Below are positions 19,500-31,069 of a stretch of 64,000 nucleotides of DNA, in pieces. Position 1 is the first letter of the stretch. Every line of letters starts with the position of its first letter. The notes beneath the pieces were generated by a model, which had not been told where the DNA came from, searched no databases, and worked only from the letters and a program-made list of their open reading frames with translations. This DNA is from Shinella pollutisoli (GTDB lineage Bacteria; Pseudomonadota; Alphaproteobacteria; Rhizobiales; Rhizobiaceae): NCBI RefSeq assembly GCF_024609765.1, contig NZ_JANFDG010000023.1, positions 1 to 64,000 on the forward strand. The letters are read 5' to 3'. The translations under genes were made by a program, and so were the position numbers.

Positions 19500-20987
19500 A
19501 TGCACAGCGAACGCGATACCCTCGTCATCCCGCCCGCGGACATGGCCGCCGTCGACCGGGACGCCGCGGATTCCGGCATTTCCAGTCTCGGCCTGATGGA
19601 GCGGGCAGGGCAGGCGGTGGCCGCCGCGGCACTCCGGCGCTTTCCCGGCGCTTTACGCTTCGTCGTCCTCTGCGGGCCCGGCAATAACGGCGGCGACGGC
19701 TACGTGGCGGCGCGCGCGCTCAGCGCGGCGGGTGCCGATGTCGCGGTCTTCGCGCTCGGCGATCCGGCGCGGCTTGCGGGCGACGCGGCGGCGATGTCTT
19801 CCGCCTGGGCCGGCGCCGCGGCCCCGCTGCAGGATTTCCGCCCAGAGACGGGCGACGTCGTCATCGACGCGCTGTTCGGCGCGGGGCTGGCGCGCGACCT
19901 GCCGGAGGCCGCGCTGCGGGCGGTGGAGGCGGTCGGCACGCTGGCGCTGCCGGTCGTCGCCGTCGACCTGCCCTCGGGCGTCGACGGGCGCACCGGCGCG
20001 GTGCTGGGCGCCGCCTTCAAGGCGGCGATGACCGTCACCTTCGTCTGCCGCAAGCCGGGGCACCTGCTGATGCCCGGCCGGTCGCTCTGCGGCACGGTCG
20101 AGGTGTTCGACATCGGCATACCGGCGCGCATCCTGATGCGCCATTCCCGGCATATCCGCCTCAATTCGCCGGCGATCTGGGGCGGCGCGCTGCCGGCCGC
20201 AGGCCAGGCCGCGCACAAGTATACCCGCGGCCATCTCGCCGTCTTCTCCGGCCCGGCGACGGCGACGGGCGCCGCCCGGCTCTCCGCCGCCGCGGGGCTG
20301 TGCGCCGGCGCCGGGCTGGTGACGCTGCTGTCGCCGGAGCCGGCCCTTGCCGCCAATGCCGCGCAGCTGACGGCGGTGATGCTCAAGGAGGTCGACGGCG
20401 AGGAGGATCTCTCCCGCCTGCTCGAAGACCGCCGGCTCGCCGCCTTCGTCCTCGGCCCCGGCTTCGGCGACATGGAAAGGGCGCGGGCCTACGTCCGCCG
20501 GATCGCCGAAGCGGGGCGCCGGCTGGTGCTCGACGCCGACGGCATCACCGCCTTCCGCGACGCGCCGGAAGCGCTGTTCCCGCTCTTTGCCGAGGGCGCG
20601 CCGCGGCTCGTGCTGACGCCGCACGACGGCGAGTTCGCCCGTCTTTTCCCCGATCTCGCCGAGGACGGCACGCTGTCGAAGATCGACCGCGCGCAGCAGG
20701 CGGCCGCCCGCAGCCATGCCGTGGTGGTGCTGAAGGGGGCGGACACGGTGATCGCGAGCCCCGACGGCCGTGCGCTCGTCAACGACAACGCCCCGCCCTG
20801 GCTCGCCACGGCCGGTTCCGGCGACGTGCTCGCCGGCATCGTCGGCGCGCATCTGGCGCAGGGCATGCCTGCCTTCGAGGCGGCGGCAAGTGCCGTCTGG
20901 CGCCATGGCGAGGCGGGACGTATCGCAGGCGAGGGGCTGACGGCGGAAGACCTGCCCGCCGCCATCCCGCCCTGGCCGCGCCCGTAA
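19500..20987 (+). CDS. nnr: bifunctional NAD(P)H-hydrate repair enzyme
   Basis: Protein of 495 residues joining the two activities that repair hydrated NADH and NADPH. The N-terminal YjeF-type epimerase domain (about 1-215) shows LMERAGQAVA, CGPGNNGGDGYVAAR and VVAVDLPSGVDGRTG. The C-terminal ribokinase-like ADP-dependent dehydratase (about 225-490) shows KYTRGHLAVFSG, ADGITAF, LTPHDGEFARLFPD, VVLKGADTVIA and TAGSGDVLAGIVG. The length matches full E. coli-type Nnr. It is divergent from glnB across a 367-base gap, in the arrangement seen in many rhizobia. Confidence 0.95.
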   Translation: MHSERDTLVIPPADMAAVDRDAADSGISSLGLMERAGQAVAAAALRRFPGALRFVVLCGPGNNGGDGYVAARALSAAGADVAVFALGDPARLAGDAAAMSSAWAGAAAPLQDFRPETGDVVIDALFGAGLARDLPEAALRAVEAVGTLALPVVAVDLPSGVDGRTGAVLGAAFKAAMTVTFVCRKPGHLLMPGRSLCGTVEVFDIGIPARILMRHSRHIRLNSPAIWGGALPAAGQAAHKYTRGHLAVFSGPATATGAARLSAAAGLCAGAGLVTLLSPEPALAANAAQLTAVMLKEVDGEEDLSRLLEDRRLAAFVLGPGFGDMERARAYVRRIAEAGRRLVLDADGITAFRDAPEALFPLFAEGAPRLVLTPHDGEFARLFPDLAEDGTLSKIDRAQQAAARSHAVVVLKGADTVIASPDGRALVNDNAPPWLATAGSGDVLAGIVGAHLAQGMPAFEAAASAVWRHGEAGRIAGEGLTAEDLPAAIPPWPRP

Positions 20988-21017
20988 GCGATGCCCATGG
21001 AAAGCGGCGCTGCCGTT

Positions 21018-21140
21018 CCCCTTCTCCCCGCCGGGGAGAGGGTGGCCCGAAGGGCCGGATGAGGGGGTGGAACGCACCGCAAGGTCGCCTGCGGCGTCCC
21101 CCTCATCCCGCTGCCGCGACCTCTCCCGGGGGGAGAAGGA
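21018..21140. repeat. RIME-like intergenic palindromic repeat, copy 3 (inverted)
   Basis: Same element as copies 1 and 2 but in the opposite orientation: it opens with CTTCTCCCCGCCGGGGAGAG, then GGCCCGAAGGGCC and GGATGAGG, and closes with CCTCATCCCGCTGCCGCGAC and CTCTCCCGGGGGGAGAAG. It lies between the convergent nnr and DUF72 genes. Confidence 0.82.
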
Positions 21141-21178
21141 AGCAGGAGGAGCCTCGTCATTCCACAAGCGACCAGGCC

Positions 21179-21982
21179 TCAGCCGGTCCGTTTCTTGAGT
21201 TCGCGCGCGCCGTTCGGCGCGTTCACCTTGCCGGAGGTGATGAAGAAGGCGAAGACGTCGCGGGCTGTCTTCGCAGGCTTCACATCCGGGTCGACCTTCG
21301 ACAGGTCGCCCGGCTCGCCGCCGCCGGCCCACGCCTTGAGCCGTCCCGCCCATTCGTCCAGCGCCTTTTCCGGATAGCAGGTCGGAATGTCGTCGGAGCC
21401 CTTCTGCAGGCGGGCATAGACGAAATCCGCCGTCACGTCGGCGATCTCCGGATAATCCTCGTGCTGCGCGTAGACGATCGCCATTTTGTACTTGCGGGCG
21501 AGGGCCGCGAATTCCGGCACCTTGAACGTCTCGTGGCGGACTTCCAGCGCATGTTTCAGCGAAAGCCCGTCGAGCTTCTCCGGCAGGAGCTTCAGGAAGG
21601 CCTCGAAATCCTCCGGCTCGAACTTCTTCGTCGGCGGGAACTGCCAGAGGATCGGGCCGAGATGGTCGCCGAGCTCGGTCAGCCCCTGCGTCAGGAACCG
21701 CTCGACGGATTCGCCGCCGTCGGCCAGGACCTTGCGGTTGGTGGTGAAGCGGCTCGCCTTGAGCGAGAAGATGAAGCCGTCCGGCACCTCGCTCGCCCAC
21801 TTGGCGAAGGTCTCCGGCTTCTGCGAGCCGTAATAGGTGCCGTTCACCTCGATGGCCGAGAGCTCGCGGCTCGCATATTCGAGCTGGCGCTTCTTCGGCA
21901 GCTTGTCCGGATAGAAGGTGCCTTCCCACGGATCGAAGGTCCAGCCGCCGATGCCGGTGCGGATGATGCCGGATGTGCTCAT
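21179..21982 (-). CDS. DUF72 domain protein
   Basis: TIM-barrel-like protein of 267 residues of the DUF72 (YecE) family, whose biochemical role is unproven. It shows the family start RTGIGGWTFDPWEGTFYP, then LSAIEVNGTYYGSQKPETFAKWASEVPDGF, FSLKASRFTTN, GPILWQFPP and ALEVRHETF. The start ATG 21982 has GGAG upstream. A decayed copy of the first 60 bases of this gene lies about 750 bases further upstream (22697-22755). Confidence 0.9.
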   Translation of the reverse strand: MSTSGIIRTGIGGWTFDPWEGTFYPDKLPKKRQLEYASRELSAIEVNGTYYGSQKPETFAKWASEVPDGFIFSLKASRFTTNRKVLADGGESVERFLTQGLTELGDHLGPILWQFPPTKKFEPEDFEAFLKLLPEKLDGLSLKHALEVRHETFKVPEFAALARKYKMAIVYAQHEDYPEIADVTADFVYARLQKGSDDIPTCYPEKALDEWAGRLKAWAGGGEPGDLSKVDPDVKPAKTARDVFAFFITSGKVNAPNGARELKKRTG

Positions 21983-22012
21983 GTCGGTTCTCCTCGACGG
22001 ACAGGACGGGTC

Positions 22013-22639
22013 TCAGGCCGGTGCGGCGAAAGGCTGGAAAATCTCCCGGAACACCGGCAGCGCTTCCAGCCGCGCGCAATGCGCGGCGAGCGCGGGATAG
22101 GCGGCGGCATCGATCAGCCCCGGATGCGCCTCGCCCACATGGCGCCAGGCGCAGGCGACGGCGATATCGGCGTGCCCGATCGCAGTGCCGAACCAGTGGT
22201 CGCCCGTCCGGTTTGCGCGGTCGGCCTCGAGCGCGCCGAGCGTGGCGAGGATCTGCGAGCGGCATCGCTCGACCCAGCCGGCCGAAGGCGTCTCGTGCAG
22301 GTGCAGCTCGTAGAACAGGCTGACGCCCTTGTCCGCGAGGCCCGTTGCGAAGGCCATGACCTTGAGCGCATGGCGGCGCGCCGGCCCCGCCTGCGGCACC
22401 AGCCGGCGGTCGGCGGGCACCAGCCCGTCGAGATGGTCGAGGATCGACGCGCTGTCGGCGACGATGTCGCCGTCGTCGAGCACGAGCGTCGGCACGCGCA
22501 TCAGCGGATTGACCGCCTGCAGCTTCCCGGCGTCGCCGAACACCGACCACGGGCGATGCTCGAAGGCGAGGCCGTAGAGCCGCATGGCGATCGCCACGCG
22601 CCGCACATAGGAGGAATCGTACTGGCCGATCAGGATCAT
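22013..22639 (-). CDS. glutathione S-transferase family protein
   Basis: Protein of 208 residues with the two-domain GST fold. The N-terminal thioredoxin-like domain begins ILIGQYDSSYVRRVAIAM, with the Ser of DSSYVRR as the probable glutathione-activating residue, and contains the cis-Pro/glutathione motifs VNPLMRVPTLVLDDGDIVADSASIL. The helical C-terminal domain contains GTAIGHADIAVACAW, the N-capping box. The frame stays open upstream to 22897, and the well-formed start ATG at 22744 comes from a decayed DUF72 5' end. I prefer 22639 because it starts at the conserved fold. Confidence 0.85.
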   Translation of the reverse strand: MILIGQYDSSYVRRVAIAMRLYGLAFEHRPWSVFGDAGKLQAVNPLMRVPTLVLDDGDIVADSASILDHLDGLVPADRRLVPQAGPARRHALKVMAFATGLADKGVSLFYELHLHETPSAGWVERCRSQILATLGALEADRANRTGDHWFGTAIGHADIAVACAWRHVGEAHPGLIDAAAYPALAAHCARLEALPVFREIFQPFAAPA

Positions 22640-22696
22640 GCGCGCTGCTCCGCCGCCGTCTTCTTCATTGGCCACCGTTCGCGGCGCTCCTCGCGA

Positions 22697-22755
22697 GGAT
22701 CGACCATCCAGCCGCCGATGCCGATGATGCCGGATTGGGATCATGGTCTCCTCCG
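22697..22755 (-). pseudogene. relic of a DUF72 gene 5' end
   Basis: The reverse strand here matches the start of the gene at 21179-21982: a GGAGGAGACC ribosome site, ATG, then ATCCGGCATCAT, CGGCATCGGCGGCTGGA and GTCGATCC. It lacks six bases and has one extra, so the DUF72 frame is lost. The relic implies a former tandem duplication with the GST-like gene caught between, or the loss of a second DUF72 gene. Confidence 0.6.
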
Positions 22756-22763
22756 TCGAAACA

Positions 22764-23146
22764 TCAGCCCGCCGGCTCGGAACCGTGGAACAGCTGCCAC
22801 CTCCACGTCCCGTCGCGAAAGCGCAGGACGCCCGAGAGCCGGTAGGGAAAGGCGCGCTCCCCGTCGTCCTGGCCGAGGAGGGCGTTTCCTTCTGCAAAAA
22901 TCCAGGCGAGGTCGCCGGCGACCGAGACGTCGAGGCTGTCCCAGGCCCAGCGGACCGTCCGCGGCTTCTCCATCAGGCCGGCGAAGAGCTTCGCGACGGC
23001 GTCACGGCCATCGGCCCGCTCGCCCGTCTCCGATCCGGCGAGCACGGCGTCGGGCGCGAACTCTTCGGCGATCGCCGCGTCCTTGGCGAAGAGCAGCACA
23101 CCCAGCCGCTCGACCGCCTGCCGGACGGCCGTTTCCCGGTCGGCCG

Positions 23147-23150
<4 letters not shown>
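22764..23150 (-). CDS. SnoaL-like / NTF2-fold protein
   Basis: Small protein of 128 residues with the NTF2-like cone fold of the SnoaL/DUF4440 type. Typical elements are the helical start [32 protein letters not shown], the central [14 protein letters not shown], and the beta sheet end [21 protein letters not shown]. Such proteins can be small-molecule isomerases, hydrolases or binding proteins. Its ATG overlaps the uvrA stop (ATGA), so it is probably translated by coupling after uvrA. No substrate can be proposed. Confidence 0.78.
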
Positions 23151-26065
<2,915 letters not shown>

Positions 26066-26163
26066 GGTGTCCAGCGTCTGAGGTCGTTGTGCCCCCTATG
26101 TAGGGACGGGCGGGCGCCTGTCCATGCGCCTTTCCCGGAAATCCGTGCCCCTTTCCGATTCGG

Positions 26164-26192
26164 TTGACAAGATAGTAGGGAATTATTAGAAC
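26164..26192 (+). promoter_or_regulatory. candidate ssb promoter
   Basis: A consensus -35 TTGACA at 26164-26169 is followed after 17 bases by TAGAAC at 26187-26192. The -10 match is weak, but it overlaps the SOS box, which fits LexA blocking RNA polymerase. It lies about 140 bases ahead of the ssb ATG. Confidence 0.45.
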
Positions 26193-26203
26193 AAAAAAAG
26201 AAC
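26189..26203. promoter_or_regulatory. LexA SOS box between uvrA and ssb
   Basis: GAAC-N7-GAAC with the spacer made of seven A residues; on the other strand this is an exact GTTC-N7-GTTC, the LexA operator of Alphaproteobacteria. It lies 124 bases from the uvrA start and 130 from the ssb start, so it can serve both genes. Confidence 0.85.
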
Positions 26204-26332
26204 GAATTTGGCAATGATCTGTGGATTACGGTGAGGCCGGGGCGGCGCGGGGCGGCGCCAGCCGGTAAGATGGACCATCGTATCGACATGATGCCGGCCC
26301 ATGGTCCGGCACGACAACGGAAAGTGACGGGC

Positions 26333-26860
26333 ATGGCTGGTAGCGTCAACAAGGTGATCTTGATCGGCAACGTCGGGGCGGACCCGGAAATCCGGCGCAC
26401 GCAGGACGGTCGGCCGATCGCCAACCTGCGCATCGCCACCTCGGAGAGCTGGCGCGACCGCAACAGCGGCGAGCGCCGCGAGAAGACGGAATGGCACAAC
26501 GTTGTCGTCTTCAACGAGGGCCTGTGCAAGGTCGTCGAGCAATATGTGAAGAAGGGCGCGAAGCTCTATGTCGAGGGCCAGCTGCAGACCCGCAAGTGGC
26601 AGGACCAGAACGGCAACGACCGCTACACGACGGAAGTCGTGCTGCAGGGCTTCAACTCGACGCTGACGATGCTCGACGGGCGCGGCGAGGGCGGCGGCGA
26701 GCGCCGCGGCGGCGGCGATTTCGGCGGCGGCTACGGCGGCGGCGCGCCGAGCTACGACGATTACGGTTCGCGCCCCTCCGGCGGCAGCGGAAGCGGCGGT
26801 GCCAGCCGCTCGGGCGGCTCGCCGATGTCGCGCGACATGGACGATGACATTCCGTTCTGA
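26333..26860 (+). CDS. ssb: single-stranded DNA-binding protein
   Basis: Tetrameric ssDNA-binding protein of 175 residues used in replication, repair and recombination. The OB fold occupies residues 1-115 (SVNKVILIGNVGADPEIRRTQDGRPIANLRIATSESW, KTEWHNVVVFNEGLCKVVEQYVKKG, LYVEGQLQTRKWQDQNG). A Gly/Ser-rich disordered linker follows, and the acidic tip MDDDIPF is intact for partner binding. ATG 26333 opens at the conserved start. An SOS box precedes it, shared with uvrA. Confidence 0.96.
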   Translation: MAGSVNKVILIGNVGADPEIRRTQDGRPIANLRIATSESWRDRNSGERREKTEWHNVVVFNEGLCKVVEQYVKKGAKLYVEGQLQTRKWQDQNGNDRYTTEVVLQGFNSTLTMLDGRGEGGGERRGGGDFGGGYGGGAPSYDDYGSRPSGGSGSGGASRSGGSPMSRDMDDDIPF

Positions 26861-26904
26861 GCGATCCTGGCGTCGAGCCCGGCAGAGGGGCGATTTCCCG
26901 GTTC

Positions 26905-26932
26905 GGGGCAGGGCGAAGGTCCTGCCCCTTGC
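26905..26932 (+). terminator. probable terminator after ssb
   Basis: Perfect 8-bp stem GGGGCAGG / CCTGCCCC with an 8-base loop, 45 bases after the ssb stop. The T tract is broken (TTGCCGTTT), so termination may be partial. It also separates ssb from the convergent gene at 26956. Confidence 0.55.
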
Positions 26933-26955
26933 CGTTTCCTCCGGGCTCGGCGGCC

Positions 26956-27675
26956 TTACTGTCCGATCCAGACCTCGAGGGTGCCGGGCGTGATGATGTC
27001 CATGCGCACCGTTTTCACCGTCTTGACCTTGCTGGCGCTTATGGCGGCCGCCAGCGCCTCCGCCGCCCGCTCGTCGCCGGTGTGATAACGCACCTCGGCC
27101 TTGCCGGCCGCGCTTGCGATCCGTTCACCGCCCTGGCCGGCGCCCTGCACGTTCCATCCGCCGGTCTCGAGCAGCCTGGCGAGCTCGACGATGGTGCTGC
27201 GGCTGTATCCGGCGAACTGGATGAAGACCCGGTATTGCCCGACCTGGACCGCCGGCGTCGTCGTGACGGCCGGAGGCGCGCATTCCAGAAGGCCGGCGCT
27301 GTCTCCCGACGCCGTGTCGGCCTGCCTGTCCGCCGTGATGCGGCACGGCTGCCAGAAATAGACGACGCAGGCGCCGCGTTCGTTCTCCGGGTTGAGCTTG
27401 TGCCAGATGAAGGCAAGAACCCAGAGCACGACGAGGGCGCCGAAGAACCAGGAAAGCGCCCGCACGGCGAACGGCTCGTCGAGGAAACGCTCGATGATGA
27501 GCAGGAGGAAGCCGATCAGCAGGATCCACACGATGCTCGGGATCGTCGATTCGAGCTGCAGCCCGAATCCCTCGATGACGGCGACGGCCGCAAACAGGGC
27601 GATGGCGCCGGAGATCAGCGCCGCGCCGCGCCGGTTCTGTCTTATCCATTCCTGCAGATATTCCATTGCCGTCAT
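26956..27675 (-). CDS. membrane protein with C-terminal soluble domain
   Basis: Protein of about 239 residues. Three membrane segments lie near residues 17-40 (GAALISGAIALFAAVAVIEGF), 45-63 (TIPSIVWILLIGFLLLII) and 75-92 (LSWFFGALVVLWVLAFIW). The remaining ~145 residues are extracytoplasmic or cytoplasmic, with two Cys and a segment YRVFIQFAGYSRSTIVELARLLETGGW that resembles SPOR or LytR C-terminal domains, which bind cell-wall material. I cannot name the family. ATG 27675 is chosen because GGGGGAC precedes it. Confidence 0.6.
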   Translation of the reverse strand: MTAMEYLQEWIRQNRRGAALISGAIALFAAVAVIEGFGLQLESTIPSIVWILLIGFLLLIIERFLDEPFAVRALSWFFGALVVLWVLAFIWHKLNPENERGACVVYFWQPCRITADRQADTASGDSAGLLECAPPAVTTTPAVQVGQYRVFIQFAGYSRSTIVELARLLETGGWNVQGAGQGGERIASAAGKAEVRYHTGDERAAEALAAAISASKVKTVKTVRMDIITPGTLEVWIGQ

Positions 27676-27864
27676 CGTCTTGTCCCCCAAAGCCGTCAGG
27701 AAGGCGTGCGATTTTCAGGATAGCTGCGTTAAACCTTAGATCAATATTGATACAAAATACCACCAAAAGTTAGAGCGAGCCCGCACGTGACCCGCTCGGC
27801 CGGAAGCATGCCGACGGCCGTGAAGAGGCGATGGCCATCGCAAGTCGGTATGGATGGGGTTGGT

Positions 27865-27940
27865 TGGTGAGCGCGCAGGGATTCGAACCCTGGACCTACT
27901 GATTAAAAGTCAGTTGCTCTACCGGCTGAGCTACGCGCTC
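27865..27940 (-). tRNA. tRNA-Lys (anticodon TTT)
   Basis: The reverse strand folds as a 76-nt tRNA: acceptor GAGCGCG / CGCGCTC, D-arm GCTCAGCCGGTAGAGC, anticodon arm ACTGA-CTTTTAA-TCAGT with TTT at the centre, T-arm with GGTTCGAATCC, discriminator A and an encoded CCA. TTT reads Lys codons AAA/AAG. Confidence 0.96.
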
Positions 27941-28145
27941 CCCGGCGGGGATTTTCGGCCCCCGCGGAAGTGCGCGGAACATAGGCAGGAGGCCATGGCG
28001 GGTCAACCCGGAAAATGCGGCGCGAAACAGCTTTTGCTGCATTTCGCCGCGTTCGCCGAAAGGTGATTGGCAGCAGGGCCCCGGGGCGGATATTGAGGGG
28101 CCGAACCCCGGCCGTGTCCCGGCCATTCCGTTGCGGAGCAGCCTC

Positions 28146-28895
28146 GTGTCGATCGCGGATATTTCCCTCCTGAGCGCGCTACTCGCCGGCGCCCTGTCCT
28201 TCCTTTCGCCCTGCGTGCTGCCGCTGGTGCCGCCCTATCTCTGCTACATGGCCGGCGTCTCGGTGGAGCAGTTCCGCGGAGACGGCGCGGTGGCGGTGCG
28301 GCGCGATACGCGCGGCGCCGTGCTTCTTGCCGCCTTCTGCTTCACGCTCGGCTTCGCCACCGTCTTCGTCGCGCTCGGCGCGGGCGCCTCGACGATCGGC
28401 ATGGTGCTGCGCCGCCACATCGACATCCTCGCGCAGGTGGGCGGCGTCGTCATCATCCTGATGGGGCTGCATTTCCTCGGGTTCCTGCGCATCGGCCTCT
28501 TTTCCCGCGAAGCGCGCTTCCAGGGCGGCGGCAAGCCGGCGACCGCCTCGGGCGCCTACATCATGGGCCTCGCCTTCGCCTTCGGCTGGACGCCCTGCAT
28601 CGGCCCGGTGCTCGGCGCGATCCTCGGGGTCGCGGCCGCGCGCGAGACGGTCGGCGACGGCGCGGCGCTGCTTGCCGTCTATTCGCTCGGACTTGCCGTG
28701 CCCTTCTGGATCGCCGCCGGCTTCTCCGGCGCCTTCATGCGCTTTCTCGTCCGCTTCCGCCGCCATCTCGGCACGGTGGAGAAGGTGATGGGCGCGCTGC
28801 TCGTGCTGACGGGGCTCGCCTTCATCTTCGGCTATATCAGCGCCGTCGCCATCTGGTTCCAGCAAACGTTTCCCATTCTCTCGCAAATCGGCTAG
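28146..28895 (+). CDS. ccdA: cytochrome c biogenesis protein CcdA
   Basis: Inner-membrane thiol transporter of about 249 residues of the DsbD/CcdA family, which carries reducing equivalents across the membrane for cytochrome c maturation. Six hydrophobic segments are seen. Hallmarks are ALSFLSPCVLPLVPPYLCY with the first redox Cys in the SPCVLP motif, and AFGWTPCIGPVLGAIL with the second in TPCIGP. The GTG at 28146 is chosen over a TTG at 28131 because GGAG lies 7 bases ahead. It stands alone beside an AEC transporter gene 41 bases downstream. Confidence 0.93.
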   Translation: MSIADISLLSALLAGALSFLSPCVLPLVPPYLCYMAGVSVEQFRGDGAVAVRRDTRGAVLLAAFCFTLGFATVFVALGAGASTIGMVLRRHIDILAQVGGVVIILMGLHFLGFLRIGLFSREARFQGGGKPATASGAYIMGLAFAFGWTPCIGPVLGAILGVAAARETVGDGAALLAVYSLGLAVPFWIAAGFSGAFMRFLVRFRRHLGTVEKVMGALLVLTGLAFIFGYISAVAIWFQQTFPILSQIG

Positions 28896-28936
28896 TCCCG
28901 GGGGCTGCGGCGGAAAAGGGGAGCGGCGTTCGGTCC

Positions 28937-29899
28937 ATGGCAGACATCGTCGGGCTCGTGCTGCCGTTCTTCGGCATGATCCTCCTCGGCTACGCGGCGG
29001 CGAAGGTCAGCCGCCAGCCGGCCGAGGCGCTCGGCTGGCTCAACACCTTCATCATCTACATCGCGCTGCCGGCGCTGTTCTTCAAGCTGGTCGCCCGCAC
29101 GCCGGTCGAGGAACTGACGCGCATCGACTTCATCCTCGCCGACGTCGGCGCCACCTATCTCGTCTTCGGCCTGATCTTCGCCGCCGGCCTCCTCCTGCGG
29201 CGCGCGACGGTGGGCGAGGCGACGATCCAGGGGCTCGCCGCCGCCTACGGCAACATCGGCTACATGGGTCCGGGCCTGGCGCTGCTCGCCTTCGGCGAGC
29301 CGGCGGCCGTGCCGGTGGCGCTGATCTTCTGCTTCGAGAACATGCTGCATTTCACCGTCGCGCCGGCGCTGATGGCGGTCGCGGGCGGGGAGAAGCGGCC
29401 GGCGCTGGAGATCGCCGCCGGGGTCGCCTACCGCATCGTCACGCATCCCTTCATCCTCGCCACCGCGGCCGGATTCGCCGCCGCCTTCGCCGGTTTCGAG
29501 CCGCCGTTGCCGCTGCAGCGGCTGATCGATTATCTCGCGCAGGCCGCCGCGCCCTGTGCGCTCTTCGCCATGGGCGTCACGCTGGCGCTGAGGCCGCTCA
29601 GGCGCGTGCCGGTGGAGATCGGCTACATCGTGCCGGCGAAGCTGCTTCTGCTGCCGGTGACGATGTATCTCGTGCTCGGCCTCGCCGGGCATTTCGATCC
29701 GGTCTGGGTCTATACGGCGGTGCTGCTCGCCGCGCTGCCGACGGCGACGAACGTCTTCGTCATCGCCCAGCAATACGGCGTATGGCAGGAGCGCGCCTCG
29801 GCGACGATCCTGATCACGACGGTGCTCTCCGTCGCGTCGGTGACGCTGCTGCTCTATCTCGTCAAGTCAGGCCTGCTGCCGGCCGATCCGTTCCCGTAA
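28937..29899 (+). CDS. AEC family transporter
   Basis: Membrane transporter of 320 residues of the auxin efflux carrier (AEC) family. About ten hydrophobic segments are arranged as two halves: ADIVGLVLPFFGMILLGYAAAK at the start, GNIGYMGPGLALLAFG in the first half (the family's N-x-G-Y/F-x-G crossover motif), and AAALPTATNVFVIAQQYG-like residues in the second half. Members move carboxylates or other small organic anions; the substrate here is unknown. The 3' end overlaps the convergent UbiH-type gene by 33 bases. Confidence 0.9.
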   Translation: MADIVGLVLPFFGMILLGYAAAKVSRQPAEALGWLNTFIIYIALPALFFKLVARTPVEELTRIDFILADVGATYLVFGLIFAAGLLLRRATVGEATIQGLAAAYGNIGYMGPGLALLAFGEPAAVPVALIFCFENMLHFTVAPALMAVAGGEKRPALEIAAGVAYRIVTHPFILATAAGFAAAFAGFEPPLPLQRLIDYLAQAAAPCALFAMGVTLALRPLRRVPVEIGYIVPAKLLLLPVTMYLVLGLAGHFDPVWVYTAVLLAALPTATNVFVIAQQYGVWQERASATILITTVLSVASVTLLLYLVKSGLLPADPFP

Positions 29900-31069
29900 G
29901 CCGTCGCGCAGCGCCCTGAGCGAGCCGCCGGGCTCGATGCCCTCGCGCATGACGACGCTGCGCAGCGGGCCGAGCACGGAGAGGAGGTGCAAGCCCGCCG
30001 AGCGCAGCACCTGCACCGGCAGGAAATCGGACAGCAGCGAGCGGTTGAGGAGGTCGACGCTTGCGGTGCGCGAGCGGACGTCCGCCTGGCGGCGGCGGTT
30101 GAAGCGGTCGCCGATCGCCTCCGGCGCATCGCCGCGGCGCACGAGCTCGACGAGCGCCATGATGTCGCGCAGGCTGAGGTTCAGCCCCTGCGCGCCGATC
30201 GGCGGGAAGGCGTGCGCCGCCTCGCCGACGAGCGCGATCCGCCCCTTGCCGAAGCGGTCGGCGGTCATGCCGGAGAGCGGGAAGGCCTGCACGGCGCCCT
30301 CCACCGTCACCTTGCCGAGCATGGACTGCATGCGCGTCTCGACGGCGCGGCCGAGGGTTTCCGCGTCGAGCCGGCGCAGACGCTCGGCCTCGGCCGGCGG
30401 CAGCACCCAGACGAGGCTGGAGCGGCGGCCGGGCAGCGGCACCTGCGTGAAGGGGCCGCTCTCGGTGTGGAATTCCGTCGAGACGTTGCCGTGCGGGCGC
30501 TCGTGCGCGAAATTGAGGACGAGCGCGCTCTGCGGATAGGACCAGGCGCTGACGCCGATGCCGGCGCTCTCGCGGATCCTCGACCTGCGGCCGTCCGCAC
30601 CGACGACGAGGCGGGCGGCCGCCCGTCCGCCGTCGTCCAGCGTCAGCTCGACATGGCCGTCGAAGGCGGTCGCGGCTGTGACGCCGGCGGAGACGCGGGC
30701 GATGCCCGTGTGCGCGGCGATCCTCTCTTCGAGGATGCCGATGAAGGGCGCGTTGGGGATGTTGTAGCCGAAGGCGGCGAGCCCTACCTCACTGGCGCGG
30801 AAGGCGACGGGCGGCGCGCGCAGGAGCCGCGCCGTGCCGTCGAGGATCTGCATGGTTTCGAGCGGTGCGGCGTGCCGCTCGACCTCGCCCCACAGGCCGA
30901 GCGTCTTCAGGAAGGCGATGGACTGGTCCATCAGCGCGGTCGTGCGCCCGTCATGGGCGCGGGCGGGCGGCGCGACGAGCGCGACGCGCCGTCCCGAATC
31001 GGCCAGCGCCAGCGCGGCGAGGCTGCCGGCCAGGCCGGCGCCCGCGACGGCGATATCGAACTCGTTCAT
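29867..31069 (-). CDS. UbiH/UbiF-family FAD monooxygenase
   Basis: Flavin-dependent aromatic hydroxylase of 400 residues, of the ubiquinone-biosynthesis UbiH/UbiF/COQ6 group. It shows the FAD dinucleotide fold IAVAGAGLAGSLAALALA at the start, the DG motif VVGADGRRSRIRE, and the second FAD motif IALVGEAAHAFPPIGAQGLNLSLRD. ATG 31069 begins right at the dinucleotide fold, with GGGAG upstream. The C-terminal part ends LLSVLGPLRSVVMREG, which is typical of the group. Which ring position it hydroxylates cannot be settled from sequence alone. Confidence 0.88.
   Translation of the reverse strand: MNEFDIAVAGAGLAGSLAALALADSGRRVALVAPPARAHDGRTTALMDQSIAFLKTLGLWGEVERHAAPLETMQILDGTARLLRAPPVAFRASEVGLAAFGYNIPNAPFIGILEERIAAHTGIARVSAGVTAATAFDGHVELTLDDGGRAAARLVVGADGRRSRIRESAGIGVSAWSYPQSALVLNFAHERPHGNVSTEFHTESGPFTQVPLPGRRSSLVWVLPPAEAERLRRLDAETLGRAVETRMQSMLGKVTVEGAVQAFPLSGMTADRFGKGRIALVGEAAHAFPPIGAQGLNLSLRDIMALVELVRRGDAPEAIGDRFNRRRQADVRSRTASVDLLNRSLLSDFLPVQVLRSAGLHLLSVLGPLRSVVMREGIEPGGSLRALRDGLRERIGRQQA

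Noticed and set aside
26905-26932. Considered as a riboswitch or attenuator
   Set aside because: A simple GC stem after the ssb stop fits a terminator; no upstream aptamer-like structure is visible.
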